A stretch of 64,000 nt of DNA from Pseudoalteromonas flavipulchra NCIMB 2033 = ATCC BAA-314 (GTDB lineage Bacteria > Pseudomonadota > Gammaproteobacteria > Enterobacterales > Alteromonadaceae), in NCBI GenBank assembly GCA_000814665.1, contig JWIH01000024.1, positions 124,001-188,000 of the forward strand, given 5' to 3'. Of this stretch, positions 51,465-59,238 are shown piece after piece. Under the pieces are notes generated by a model. The model searched no databases, was not told the DNA's origin, and saw nothing but the letters and a program-made list of their open reading frames with translations. The translations under genes and the position numbers were made by a program. Each line of letters opens with the position of its first letter. The stretch's first letter is position 1.

Positions 51465-51674
51465 ATGTCTAACACTCTTACAGGTACCGTTAAGTGGTTT
51501 AACGAGTCTAAAGGTTTTGGTTTCATCGCTCAAGAAAATGGCCCTGATGTGTTCGCACACTTCAGCGCAATTACAGGTGACGGTTTCCGCACCCTAGCTG
51601 AAGGCGACAGAGTAGAATTCACAGTTACTGACGGCCAGAAAGGTCCTCAAGCTGAGAAAATCGTTAAGCTTTAA
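51465..51674 (+). CDS. Cold-shock protein, CspA family
   Basis: 69 residues forming one S1-like barrel. RNP1 is 'KGFGFI' and RNP2 'VFAHFS'. 'GTVKWFNESKGFGFI' opens the protein. It binds RNA and single-stranded DNA and melts structure at low temperature. The ATG at 51465 is preceded by AGGA. The upstream part of the frame has no csp character. A terminator follows at once, so the gene stands alone. Confidence 0.96.
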   Translation: MSNTLTGTVKWFNESKGFGFIAQENGPDVFAHFSAITGDGFRTLAEGDRVEFTVTDGQKGPQAEKIVKL

Positions 51675-51693
51675 TCGCTTAATTGATGAAGAA

Positions 51694-51719
51694 AAAGCAA
51701 GCTAAGGCTTGCTTTTTTT
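51694..51719 (+). terminator. Intrinsic terminator after the cold-shock gene
   Basis: AAAGCAAGC and GCTTGC with a short loop, followed by seven T. A clear rho-independent terminator. Confidence 0.88.
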
Positions 51720-51826
51720 GTGCCTGAAATAACATATTAGCTTCGCTAAAATTTTGCTATTTGCTCCCTCTAATTGAGCAAGTATTAAGGCAAATTGGTA
51801 TAATACGGCTAGACAGATTTAACCCC

Positions 51827-52270
51827 TCAAGTTGGTATGGTATTTCTATGTGTCTTGGCGAGCTGTTCAAGCGTATTGATCGCAGAAGCATAAATCTCTC
51901 GCGATGTCTTGTTGAGCCCACCGCTGGCTGCTGAAATTTCAAATGTACGCTTCATATCACCAAGCAAATTGATCTTTTCGTGAGGGTTTTCAGTCATTGA
52001 TATCGGCGCGCCGATAGCCATCATTTGGCCTGAATCAATAAATCCTCCCTCGAATAGCTCTTGAGACATAGCTCGTACTTCTGTCGCTGAAATGTTGTGA
52101 ACGTTGTATTTAGAGGCAATATTTTGCCAATTATGTTCGGCATTGTTTGCGGTTTGGCTAATGGAAACTTGGGTGTCTTTCTGTACTGCTTCAGCCTCTT
52201 TTGGTTGATTCTGGCTATGGCCGCTATAAATTGTTGGTGATCCAACCCTTTGGGTTTGACTAACAAGCAT
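51827..52270 (-). CDS. Hypothetical cytoplasmic protein
   Basis: 147 residues of unknown function. The N-terminal 60 residues are polar and Gln/Ser-rich and likely disordered. The rest is helical ('SATEVRAMSQELFEGGFIDSGQMMAIGAP' in pieces; 'SREIYASAINTLEQL'). AAAGGA lies before the ATG. No signal peptide. I do not recognise the family. Lipobox, cysteine and membrane features are absent. Confidence 0.72.
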   Translation of the reverse strand: MLVSQTQRVGSPTIYSGHSQNQPKEAEAVQKDTQVSISQTANNAEHNWQNIASKYNVHNISATEVRAMSQELFEGGFIDSGQMMAIGAPISMTENPHEKINLLGDMKRTFEISAASGGLNKTSREIYASAINTLEQLAKTHRNTIPT

Positions 52271-52448
52271 AGGTAATCCTTTATATGATGAAATGCAGAT
52301 TAATAACTAAGCAATTGTCGTGCCGTACCATTTTGGGTGGCCATTCTTAATTCAATAGCGAGTTAAAGAAGAATATAGAGGGCGCCCTACTCACTTTTAC
52401 AGTATCATATGCCCATGATACACAGTCTTAAAAGTGATACGGTTAATT

Positions 52449-52790
52449 ATGTCTTTACCACCTTGCCCCAAGTGCAATTCTGAATATGTTTATCAAGATC
52501 AAAGTCAGCTAGTATGCCCTGAATGTGCTTACGAATGGGATCCAAGCGTGACTGCTACCGAGGACGACATTCAAGTAAAAGATGCCAATGGCACACTATT
52601 AGCGGATGGCGATAAAGTCACTGTGATTAAAGATCTTAAGATTAAAGGCAGCTCACAAGTCATTAAGATTGGCACTAAGGCTTTGGTAAGGCGCGTGCTC
52701 GATAAAAAAGACCATGAACTTGACTGCAAAGTTGATGGTGTTGGCGAAATGATGGTTACGGCGAAATTTGTGAAAAAAGCAAATACTTAA
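52449..52790 (+). CDS. yjdM: YjdM/PhnA-type zinc-ribbon protein
   Basis: 113 residues. 'LPPCPKCNSEYVYQDQSQLVCPECAYEW', in pieces, is the zinc ribbon with two C-x2-C pairs. The C-terminal SH3-like part has 'VKDANGTLLADGDKVTVIKDLKIKGSS' in pieces. The start at 52449 is set by family alignment, since the ribbon begins at once. Its role is unclear despite the old PhnA name. Confidence 0.92.
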   Translation: MSLPPCPKCNSEYVYQDQSQLVCPECAYEWDPSVTATEDDIQVKDANGTLLADGDKVTVIKDLKIKGSSQVIKIGTKALVRRVLDKKDHELDCKVDGVGEMMVTAKFVKKANT

Positions 52791-52924
52791 GTGGATAAGT
52801 GTTCAGAGGTTATGGAGTTTTAAAGCGCCATTGACCGCTGCGAAAGTTAGCGCTCATAAGGTCACTGGAGTCACAGACACGCAAAGCAGAGAAGCCATAG
52901 GTAATGACGGAAAAACGGGTAACT

Positions 52925-53025
52925 GTCAGGTCAAGTCTGAGCTAGTACATATCATTACCACCTGACACTGCTGCGTCAAATACGGCTGTCAAATTTGATC
53001 AATATCTAAAAACCAAATCTGACAG
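52925..53025. repeat. Two successive inverted repeats in the gap before RidA
   Basis: GTCAGGT/ACCTGAC (52925-52966) and CTGTCAAATTTG/CAAATCTGACAG (52986-53025, one mismatch pair) lie back to back. No T-tract follows either. Role unknown. The rest of 52791-53069 shows no gene. Confidence 0.55.
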
Positions 53026-53069
53026 ATTAACAGTCAGCCTTGTTTAAACTAGGCTTATATTTTTTTAGA

Positions 53070-53417
53070 CTAGATTTCTGCAGCAACCACCGAAATCTCA
53101 ACAAGCAATGCATCACGAGCCATGCTCGCTTCTACACAAGCGCGAGCTGGTGCATAACCTTCAGGCACCCATGCATCCCACACTTCGTTCATTTCTGCAA
53201 AATACTTCATGTCTTTAATATAAATTGTCGCAGAAAGAATGTGTTTGCGGTCGCTGCCTGCTTGAATAAGTAGCTCATCAACTTTCTCAAGCATGGTTTC
53301 AGTTTGTGCCCTAATTCCTTGCTCGGCGTCTTTACAGACTTGGCCACATAAATAAATAGTACCACTGTGTTTTACAATGCGGCTCATTCGTTGTTTGGTG
53401 TCAATTCGTTCAATCAC
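53070..53417 (-). CDS. RidA-family enamine/imine deaminase
   Basis: 115 residues. 'GTIYLCGQVCKDAEQGIRAQTETML', in pieces, and 'GYAPARACVEASMARDALLVEISVVA', in pieces, are RidA signatures, with the Arg that holds the substrate carboxylate. RidA proteins hydrolyse 2-aminoacrylate-type imines and protect PLP enzymes. GTG start with GAGGAAAA before it. It is a divergent neighbour of the chemoreceptor. Confidence 0.92.
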   Translation of the reverse strand: MIERIDTKQRMSRIVKHSGTIYLCGQVCKDAEQGIRAQTETMLEKVDELLIQAGSDRKHILSATIYIKDMKYFAEMNEVWDAWVPEGYAPARACVEASMARDALLVEISVVAAEI

Positions 53418-53561
53418 TGTTTTTCCTCTCTAATCGTTACTGTAATCAGCAGGTTTAATAGCGAAATTTTATCCCTTTTCAAAGATATGGGCTACTCTTT
53501 ACACTAGTAAACCAGTTTCACTAAACCATTCTCTTTTGCTCTTTTTTTGTAGGAGTGTTTG

Positions 53562-54656
53562 ATGTTTTTCAAAAAGGATAACGTAACACAGCTGCTGGCA
53601 GAACTGGATTCTGTTAAAAATGATAATACATTACTTCAAGTACGCTTGGATGATGTTGAACGAAGATTACATACTGCCTATGAAGAAGCTGCAGAGGTGG
53701 CAAAAGCCGTTGAAATTGAGCGAACTATAGTACAAAACTTCTTTTTATCTTTAGAAATGCTTGATGCTGTGAGGCACGATGTGGCTACTTCGGCTGATCT
53801 ACTGAAAGGTGAGGAAACGAGGTTAACGGGTAGTTTAAAAGATTTTCAGGGGATCAGTGAAGGGCTAACAAATTGTGTTCAAGTCTTGTGCGGCTTAACA
53901 GAACAATCTACACGTTTAAACACGTCATTTGAGCAATTATCGCAGTCAGCATCAGAAATTAATTCATTTGTTTCACAAGTACAGAGTATTGCTGAGCAAA
54001 CCAACCTACTGGCTTTAAATGCGGCAATTGAAGCAGCCAGAGCCGGTGAGCAGGGCCGAGGGTTTGCTGTAGTAGCAGACGAAGTACGAACACTTGCAGG
54101 TCGTTCATCAGAAGCGGCTGAGAAAATCTCTAGTTTAACTAACGTGACAACGCAGCACACTGATAATGCATTTGAACATGTTAAGCAAAGTACAGAAGAG
54201 ACGCTGGTAGTATCTAATACAGCCTCAGAAATCAATGAATCCGTCGGATCTATGGCTTCAACCTCAAAAATGATGGCCGATGTAATTTCAGCAGCCAGCA
54301 TGAGCACGTTTGTGCAAACGGTGAAGCTTGATCACTTAGTTTGGAAAGTAAACATTTACAAGGCGATTCGAGAAGGTAAGGAGGGGGATGAAAGCAAATT
54401 TGCCGATCATCATCAATGCCGCTTAGGTAAGTGGTATTACGAGGGAGAAGGTAAGGCTGATTTTTCTAATTACGGTGATTATAAACGTCTAGAATCACCT
54501 CATGCCAAAGTGCATGAATCGGGAATTAGCGCATTGCGAGCTAGTGCGCGAGGTGACAAAGAGACACTGATCTCTATGTTAGCAAATATGGAAAATGCCA
54601 GTATGGAGGTATTTGATTGTCTAAACGGTTTAGATAGTAAAATGAGAGCCCCATAA
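53562..54656 (+). CDS. Soluble methyl-accepting chemoreceptor with CZB domain
   Basis: 364 residues without membrane span. An N-terminal coiled coil leads to the MCP signalling tip ('AEQTNLLALNAAIEAARAGEQGRGFAVVADEVRTLAGRSSEAA' in pieces). The C-terminal chemoreceptor zinc-binding domain has 'DHLVWKVNIYKAI', 'HHQCRLGKWYYEG' and 'PHAKVHESG', so three His and one Cys may hold zinc. Such CZB receptors sense oxidants such as hypochlorite, or zinc. AGGAG lies before the ATG. Confidence 0.94.
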   Translation: MFFKKDNVTQLLAELDSVKNDNTLLQVRLDDVERRLHTAYEEAAEVAKAVEIERTIVQNFFLSLEMLDAVRHDVATSADLLKGEETRLTGSLKDFQGISEGLTNCVQVLCGLTEQSTRLNTSFEQLSQSASEINSFVSQVQSIAEQTNLLALNAAIEAARAGEQGRGFAVVADEVRTLAGRSSEAAEKISSLTNVTTQHTDNAFEHVKQSTEETLVVSNTASEINESVGSMASTSKMMADVISAASMSTFVQTVKLDHLVWKVNIYKAIREGKEGDESKFADHHQCRLGKWYYEGEGKADFSNYGDYKRLESPHAKVHESGISALRASARGDKETLISMLANMENASMEVFDCLNGLDSKMRAP

Positions 54657-54664
54657 ATGCTGTA

Positions 54665-55390
54665 CTACAGCTCTAAAACGCGTCGGTAAGCTTCTGTTTT
54701 ACTAATCTTAGTAAATGCACTACGTAGTCTCTCAACGATCGCTAAAGGTAACTGGTTGTTCGTTGCAAGGTAACCTTTTACCGAGAGTGCTTCCACATCG
54801 TATAAAAAGGTAAAGTGGTCGGCTGGAAGGTTAAGTTCCGTGGCCATGGTTTTGATATAACGCGGATCATCAATCACTAAATCAACGCGATTTGCAACGA
54901 GTAATTCATATGACTTTTCGATGTCGCTGGTTTGAACAAAGTTAAACCCTAGTGCTTTAAGTGTGCCTTCGGCGATATCACCACGCTGAACTGCTATTTT
55001 GTATTGTTTGGCATCCTCAAGTGATTGAATTTTTATGTCCTCACGATAGCGATTGGTAACAAACCCTAAATGAAACACAGCAACGGGGCCAATCCAATGA
55101 AAGCTGTCTTCTCTCTCGGGGGTCTTTGCGATGCTATAAATCAAGGTATGTTTATCATGCTGCGCTAATTTAAAAGCTCTAGCCCAAGGGTAAATAGAAA
55201 ACTGTCCCTCGAGTTCAGCCGCTTTTAAAATCGCTTTGACCAGATCAGTACTTGAGCCTGCAACTTGGTGGTTTTCTATGGTTTGATTGGGTGGAGAAAG
55301 TTCCGTAACAACCTGTAATTTAGCCCATAAGGGCAACGGGCTAATCAGCAAAATAAATAGTAGTAGACGTTCAACAACAGCATTCGTCAT
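54665..55390 (-). CDS. Family-3 solute-binding protein (orphan)
   Basis: About 241 residues with signal peptide ending 'PLPLWA'. The type-II periplasmic binding fold shows 'STDLVKAILKAAELEGQFSIYPWARAF' in pieces and 'QRGDIAEGTLKALGF'. No ABC permease or ATPase is next to it, and a similar gene precedes it. Such stand-alone proteins often serve as sensors or bind polar amines or amino acids. The ATG at 55390 has GGAG ten bases ahead. Confidence 0.85.
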   Translation of the reverse strand: MTNAVVERLLLFILLISPLPLWAKLQVVTELSPPNQTIENHQVAGSSTDLVKAILKAAELEGQFSIYPWARAFKLAQHDKHTLIYSIAKTPEREDSFHWIGPVAVFHLGFVTNRYREDIKIQSLEDAKQYKIAVQRGDIAEGTLKALGFNFVQTSDIEKSYELLVANRVDLVIDDPRYIKTMATELNLPADHFTFLYDVEALSVKGYLATNNQLPLAIVERLRSAFTKISKTEAYRRVLEL

Positions 55391-55409
55391 TACTAAACAA
55401 CTCCACATG

Positions 55410-56150
55410 TTAATGCGTTAATCTATATTTAGCATAGATGGATTTTATTTTTCCGTCATTAACCATTCGTCGCAAGGCGATATTTATTTCCGTTTGTAGC
55501 TCAGTTAGATGAGGCTGCAAGCGCATATGTACGGGTAATCGGCTTATTTCATAGCAAGACTGAAATTTGCGATACTTTGGTTGTTGTGAAATATAGTAGT
55601 CTGCTGTCACCGAACCAATCATGATGTAGTCTAAACGCTCATGTTCAAGCTGTGCGAGCAGTTCTTTCTCCGATACATTTTCATAAACTACGATCTTGTC
55701 TTCGCCCAAGTGCGCTTCAAAATTATCGTAACGATATCCTCTTACTTTGCCAACTAACGCGCCATAAAACTGCTCGGGCCTATGCTTGCCCACACAGCGA
55801 GACTGATACCCAAGCAGCACTTCGGTTGAGAAGGCATAGTCGATGCTGTAAATCCCCGGAACGTCTGCTTCGGCCCGCCACACTTTATTGATCCCAGGTT
55901 CAATATCTATTTTTCCTTGGTCGAAATAGCGCTGTCCTCTGGCGACAGAGAGCGGCATAAACTCAAATTGGTGTGAAGTCAGTTTTGCCAATTCTTGAAA
56001 AATGTCGACAAAAATACCTTTGGGCTTTCCCTGCTCTTCAAAATAGTAAGGAGGGTTAGCACCGTGATAGACCAATACGGTATAGGTGTTCGCCTGCGCT
56101 AAACCGGTTATTAGCAACAGGGTAAGCATTACTATTTGAAAACACCGCAT
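55410..56150 (-). CDS. Family-3 solute-binding protein (orphan)
   Basis: 246 residues with signal peptide ending 'TGLAQA'. 'PPYYFEEQGKPKGIFVDIFQELAKLT', in pieces, opens the ligand site, and 'LRRMVNDGKIKSIYAKYRLTH' closes the fold. It is 19 bases ahead of its paralogue, with which it forms an operon. No transporter genes are present. The ligand is probably an amino acid or related compound. Confidence 0.85.
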   Translation of the reverse strand: MRCFQIVMLTLLLITGLAQANTYTVLVYHGANPPYYFEEQGKPKGIFVDIFQELAKLTSHQFEFMPLSVARGQRYFDQGKIDIEPGINKVWRAEADVPGIYSIDYAFSTEVLLGYQSRCVGKHRPEQFYGALVGKVRGYRYDNFEAHLGEDKIVVYENVSEKELLAQLEHERLDYIMIGSVTADYYISQQPKYRKFQSCYEISRLPVHMRLQPHLTELQTEINIALRRMVNDGKIKSIYAKYRLTH

Positions 56151-56301
56151 CGCAATCTTCAGGCTAAAGTAAAGGTATCTTCATAATATGCATGATTTTT
56201 AAGCGATGCAATTAATCCTTTCCTGATACCGTAACGAGACAAATACATCAGACTGATTATTTATCACAAGCTATAAATATGGTGAATACTGCTTATATTG
56301 A

Positions 56302-56317
56302 AAATTGTCGACAATTT
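56302..56317. promoter_or_regulatory. Operator 1 of the propionate operon
   Basis: AAATTGTCGACAATTT is a perfect 16-base palindrome centred 82 bases before the regulator start. FCD-type GntR proteins bind palindromes of this form. Confidence 0.7.
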
Positions 56318-56326
56318 ACGGTCTGG

Positions 56327-56350
56327 CTGGTTGACGTGCGCGTCAACCAG
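56327..56350. promoter_or_regulatory. Perfect inverted repeat over the -35 box
   Basis: CTGGTTGACG, TGCG, CGTCAACCAG: a 10-bp perfect stem that contains the -35 TTGACG. It may be another operator for a second regulator. Confidence 0.6.
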
Positions 56351-56359
56351 CACTATATT
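56331..56359 (+). promoter_or_regulatory. Sigma70 promoter of the prp operon
   Basis: TTGACG (56331-56336) and TATATT (56354-56359) with a 17-base spacer, 35 bases before the start codon of the regulator. Confidence 0.75.
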
Positions 56360-56368
56360 GTCTACAAC
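56357..56368. promoter_or_regulatory. Operator 2 of the propionate operon
   Basis: ATTGTCTACAAC, a near copy of the palindrome at 56302, overlaps the -10 box, so binding there should block transcription. Confidence 0.6.
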
Positions 56369-56393
56369 TTAAATTACTAAGACTGGCTAACTA

Positions 56394-57071
56394 ATGATGA
56401 GCTTTTTTGACGAGCAAGCGGTTACTTCTTCTGATAAAGCATTCTTTCGTATGCGAAAGGAAATTGTAGAAGGTGAAATAGCAGCAGGTTCTAAGCTCAG
56501 CGAAATGGAATTGTCGACAAAGTATGAAGTCAGCAGAGCGGTTGTTCGCGAGGCAATTAATCGCTTGGAGGCATGTCACTTAGTTGAACGTAAAGCCAAT
56601 GTCGGGGCGCGCGTTGTTACTCTCACACCGGAAGGGTTAATGGAGCTTTATCAGATCCGTGAAGCACTAGAAGGTATGGCGGCAAGGCTTGCAGCGCAGC
56701 ACATGACTGACACTGAAATTCAAGACTTAGAAGGTTTGTTGTCGAGTCAATTCGATGAAGTCAAAAACCAACATTCTTATTATCAAGAAGCGGGCGATCT
56801 CGATTTTCATTACCGCATTATTCTTGGCAGTAAAAATGCGAGTCTTATCTCTATGCTAGTCAATGGACTGTACCACTTGGTACGTATGTATCGTGTGCAG
56901 TTAGGGATGGCCGGTCCCCGCGTCACCACGGCATTTGACGAGCATAAACATATCGTTCGTGCGATCAGTAACCGCGACCCAGAACTGGCAGAAATACTGA
57001 TGCGTCGACATATTCAATATTCTAAAAATAATATCGCAACCAAGTTAGCAAGCAATCAATCACATTTTTAA
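56394..57071 (+). CDS. GntR-family (FCD) regulator of the propionate operon
   Basis: 225 residues. The N-terminal winged helix has 'LSEMELSTKYEVSRAVVREAINRLEACHLVERK' in pieces. The FCD ligand domain has 'YQIREALEGMAARLAAQHM', 'LDFHYRIILGSKN' and 'EHKHIVRAISNRDPELAEILMRRH', in pieces, with metal-binding His positions. It is the first gene of the operon and likely represses it until 2-methylcitrate or a related acid binds. A third half-palindrome (56510-56520) lies inside the gene. Confidence 0.92.
   Translation: MMSFFDEQAVTSSDKAFFRMRKEIVEGEIAAGSKLSEMELSTKYEVSRAVVREAINRLEACHLVERKANVGARVVTLTPEGLMELYQIREALEGMAARLAAQHMTDTEIQDLEGLLSSQFDEVKNQHSYYQEAGDLDFHYRIILGSKNASLISMLVNGLYHLVRMYRVQLGMAGPRVTTAFDEHKHIVRAISNRDPELAEILMRRHIQYSKNNIATKLASNQSHF
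56510..56520. promoter_or_regulatory. Internal operator-like site in the regulator gene
   Basis: ATTGTCGACAA inside the coding sequence repeats the core of operator 1 and could act as an auxiliary site. It also falls on codons of the HTH region, so chance is possible. Confidence 0.35.
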
Positions 57072-57085
57072 GAGAGAGCATCATC

Positions 57086-57964
57086 ATGAGCGCAGGAAAA
57101 AAATTTCGTGAAGCATTAAAAGCCAACAAACCGCTTCAAATCGTCGGTACTATTAACGCATATAGCGCGATGATGGCAAAGAAAATTGGTCATCAAGCTA
57201 TCTATCTTTCTGGTGGTGGCGTTGCTAATGCATCTTATGGTTTACCTGACTTAGGAATGACATCTCTAAATGATGTAATTGCAGATGTAAGTCGCATTAC
57301 CTCAGCTTGTGATCTACCTTTAATGGTCGACATTGATACTGGATGGGGCGGCGCATTCAATATTGCAAAAACCATCCGAGATATGGAAAAAGCAGGTGCA
57401 GCTGCGGTACATATGGAAGATCAAGTTGCGCAAAAACGCTGTGGTCACCGTCCAAATAAAGAAATCGTGTCGACCGAAGAAATGGTTGACCGTATTAAAG
57501 CAGCAGTTGATGCACGCACCGATCCTGACTTCTTCATTATGGCAAGAACAGATTCTTTTGCACAAGAAGGGCTAGAAGCGGCAATTGAGCGTGCAAAAGC
57601 TTATGTTGCGGCAGGCGCTGATGGCATTTTTGCAGAAGCGGTACAAACTGAAGAACACTATCGCGCATTCAGCGAAGCACTTGATGTGCCCATCCTCGCG
57701 AATATCACTGAGTTTGGTAAGACAGAACTTTGGAACAAAGCTGAGCTGGGTGAGTGGGGCGTAGATATGGTGCTTTACCCACTGAGTGCGTTCAGAGCGA
57801 TGAACAAAGCGGCGGAGCTAGTGTATCAGTCTATTTTAGAAAATGGGGACCAGAAAGCGGTACTCGATACCATGCAAACCCGAATGGATTTGTATGATTA
57901 CCTTGGCTATCACGATTATGAGCAAAAGCTCGATGCATTATTCGCCGAAGGTAAAAATAAGTAA
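57086..57964 (+). CDS. prpB: 2-methylisocitrate lyase
   Basis: 292 residues. 'YLSGGGVANASYGLPDLGMTSL', in pieces, and the catalytic 'QKRCGHRPNKE' (K-R-C-G-H) are the methylisocitrate lyase signature, and 'MVDIDTGWGGAFNIAKT' in pieces binds Mg. It splits 2-methylisocitrate to pyruvate and succinate, the last step of the 2-methylcitrate cycle. It follows the regulator by 14 bases. Confidence 0.97.
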   Translation: MSAGKKFREALKANKPLQIVGTINAYSAMMAKKIGHQAIYLSGGGVANASYGLPDLGMTSLNDVIADVSRITSACDLPLMVDIDTGWGGAFNIAKTIRDMEKAGAAAVHMEDQVAQKRCGHRPNKEIVSTEEMVDRIKAAVDARTDPDFFIMARTDSFAQEGLEAAIERAKAYVAAGADGIFAEAVQTEEHYRAFSEALDVPILANITEFGKTELWNKAELGEWGVDMVLYPLSAFRAMNKAAELVYQSILENGDQKAVLDTMQTRMDLYDYLGYHDYEQKLDALFAEGKNK

Positions 57965-58042
57965 AAAATTAAAGCTGTTCAGGGTTGCTCAGCAGCACAA
58001 AATATTAATACCCAGCAGGTAAAAAATTCAGGAGATAATAAT

Positions 58043-59164
58043 ATGGCTAAAGTACTAAGTGGCGCGGGCCTTCGTGGTCAAGTAGCAGGAAAAACAGCAC
58101 TATCAACGGTAGGTAAGTCGGGCTCAGGTTTGACTTATCGTGGTTACGATGTAAAGGAACTAGCTGAAAGTTGTCAGTTTGAAGAGGTTGCTCACCTTAT
58201 CCTTAAAGGTAACTTACCAAATCAAGCTGAACTGGACGCTTATAAAAGCGAGCTAAAAGCAATGCGCGGTTTGCCGCAGGCGTTAAAAGAAGTATTAGAA
58301 CGTATTCCTGCTGATGCACACCCAATGGACGTATTACGCACGGGTTGTTCAATGCTTGGCAATCTTGAAGGTGAAGTAAGCTTTGATGAGCAAGGTAAAG
58401 TAACCGATCGCATGCTAGCAAGTTTCCCAAGCATTATTTGTTACTGGTATCGCTTTAGCCATGATGGCGTTCGTATCGATGTGGAGACGGATGACGACTC
58501 AATCGGTGCACATTTCTTACACTTATTGCACGGCGAAAAACCAAGTGAGCTACATGAGCGTGTGATGCACGTATCACTTATTCTTTATGCAGAGCACGAG
58601 TTTAACGCATCAACCTTTACAGCGCGTGTTTGTGCGTCAACGCTTTCTGATATGCATTCATGTATTACTGGTGCAATTGGTTCTCTACGTGGTCCACTTC
58701 ACGGTGGCGCAAACGAAGCGGCAATGGAAATGATTGAGCGCTTTGAATCTGCGGATCACGCAGAGCAAGAAATGATGGGTATGCTTGAGCGTAAAGAAAA
58801 GATCATGGGCTTTGGTCACGCTATCTATTCAGAATGTGACCCTCGTAACGAAATCATAAAACGTTGGTCTGAGAAGCTAGCAGCAGATGTGGGTGATACA
58901 GTACTTTACCCTGTATCTGTACGCTGTGAAGAAGTCATGTGGCGCGAGAAAAAACTATTCTGTAATGCCGATTTCTTCCATGCATCAGCTTATAACTTCA
59001 TGAAGATCCCGACTAAATTGTTCACACCAATCTTTGTTATGTCACGCTTAACAGGTTGGGCTGCACACGTTATGGAGCAGCGCGCAGATAACCGTATCAT
59101 TCGTCCATCGGCGGAATACACCGGCGAGGAGCTACGTCCAGTTCCTGCCATTTCTGAGCGTTAA
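58043..59164 (+). CDS. prpC: 2-methylcitrate synthase
   Basis: 373 residues. 'LTYRGYDVKELAESC', 'HEFNASTFTARVCASTLSD', 'GPLHGGANEAAMEM' and 'MGFGHAIYSECDPRNEI' in order carry the citrate-synthase His, His and Asp set, with the length and sequence of the methylcitrate branch. It joins propionyl-CoA and oxaloacetate. GGAG precedes the ATG. A stem GGCGG/CCGCC (59191-59209) lies between this gene and acnD and may tune expression. Confidence 0.97.
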   Translation: MAKVLSGAGLRGQVAGKTALSTVGKSGSGLTYRGYDVKELAESCQFEEVAHLILKGNLPNQAELDAYKSELKAMRGLPQALKEVLERIPADAHPMDVLRTGCSMLGNLEGEVSFDEQGKVTDRMLASFPSIICYWYRFSHDGVRIDVETDDDSIGAHFLHLLHGEKPSELHERVMHVSLILYAEHEFNASTFTARVCASTLSDMHSCITGAIGSLRGPLHGGANEAAMEMIERFESADHAEQEMMGMLERKEKIMGFGHAIYSECDPRNEIIKRWSEKLAADVGDTVLYPVSVRCEEVMWREKKLFCNADFFHASAYNFMKIPTKLFTPIFVMSRLTGWAAHVMEQRADNRIIRPSAEYTGEELRPVPAISER

Positions 59165-59238
59165 TCGAACACTGTTCGAATCTATTCTGGCGGTCGCCAT
59201 GGCCGCCTGTTCTCCGTCACCGATTGTTGGAAGTTGTT

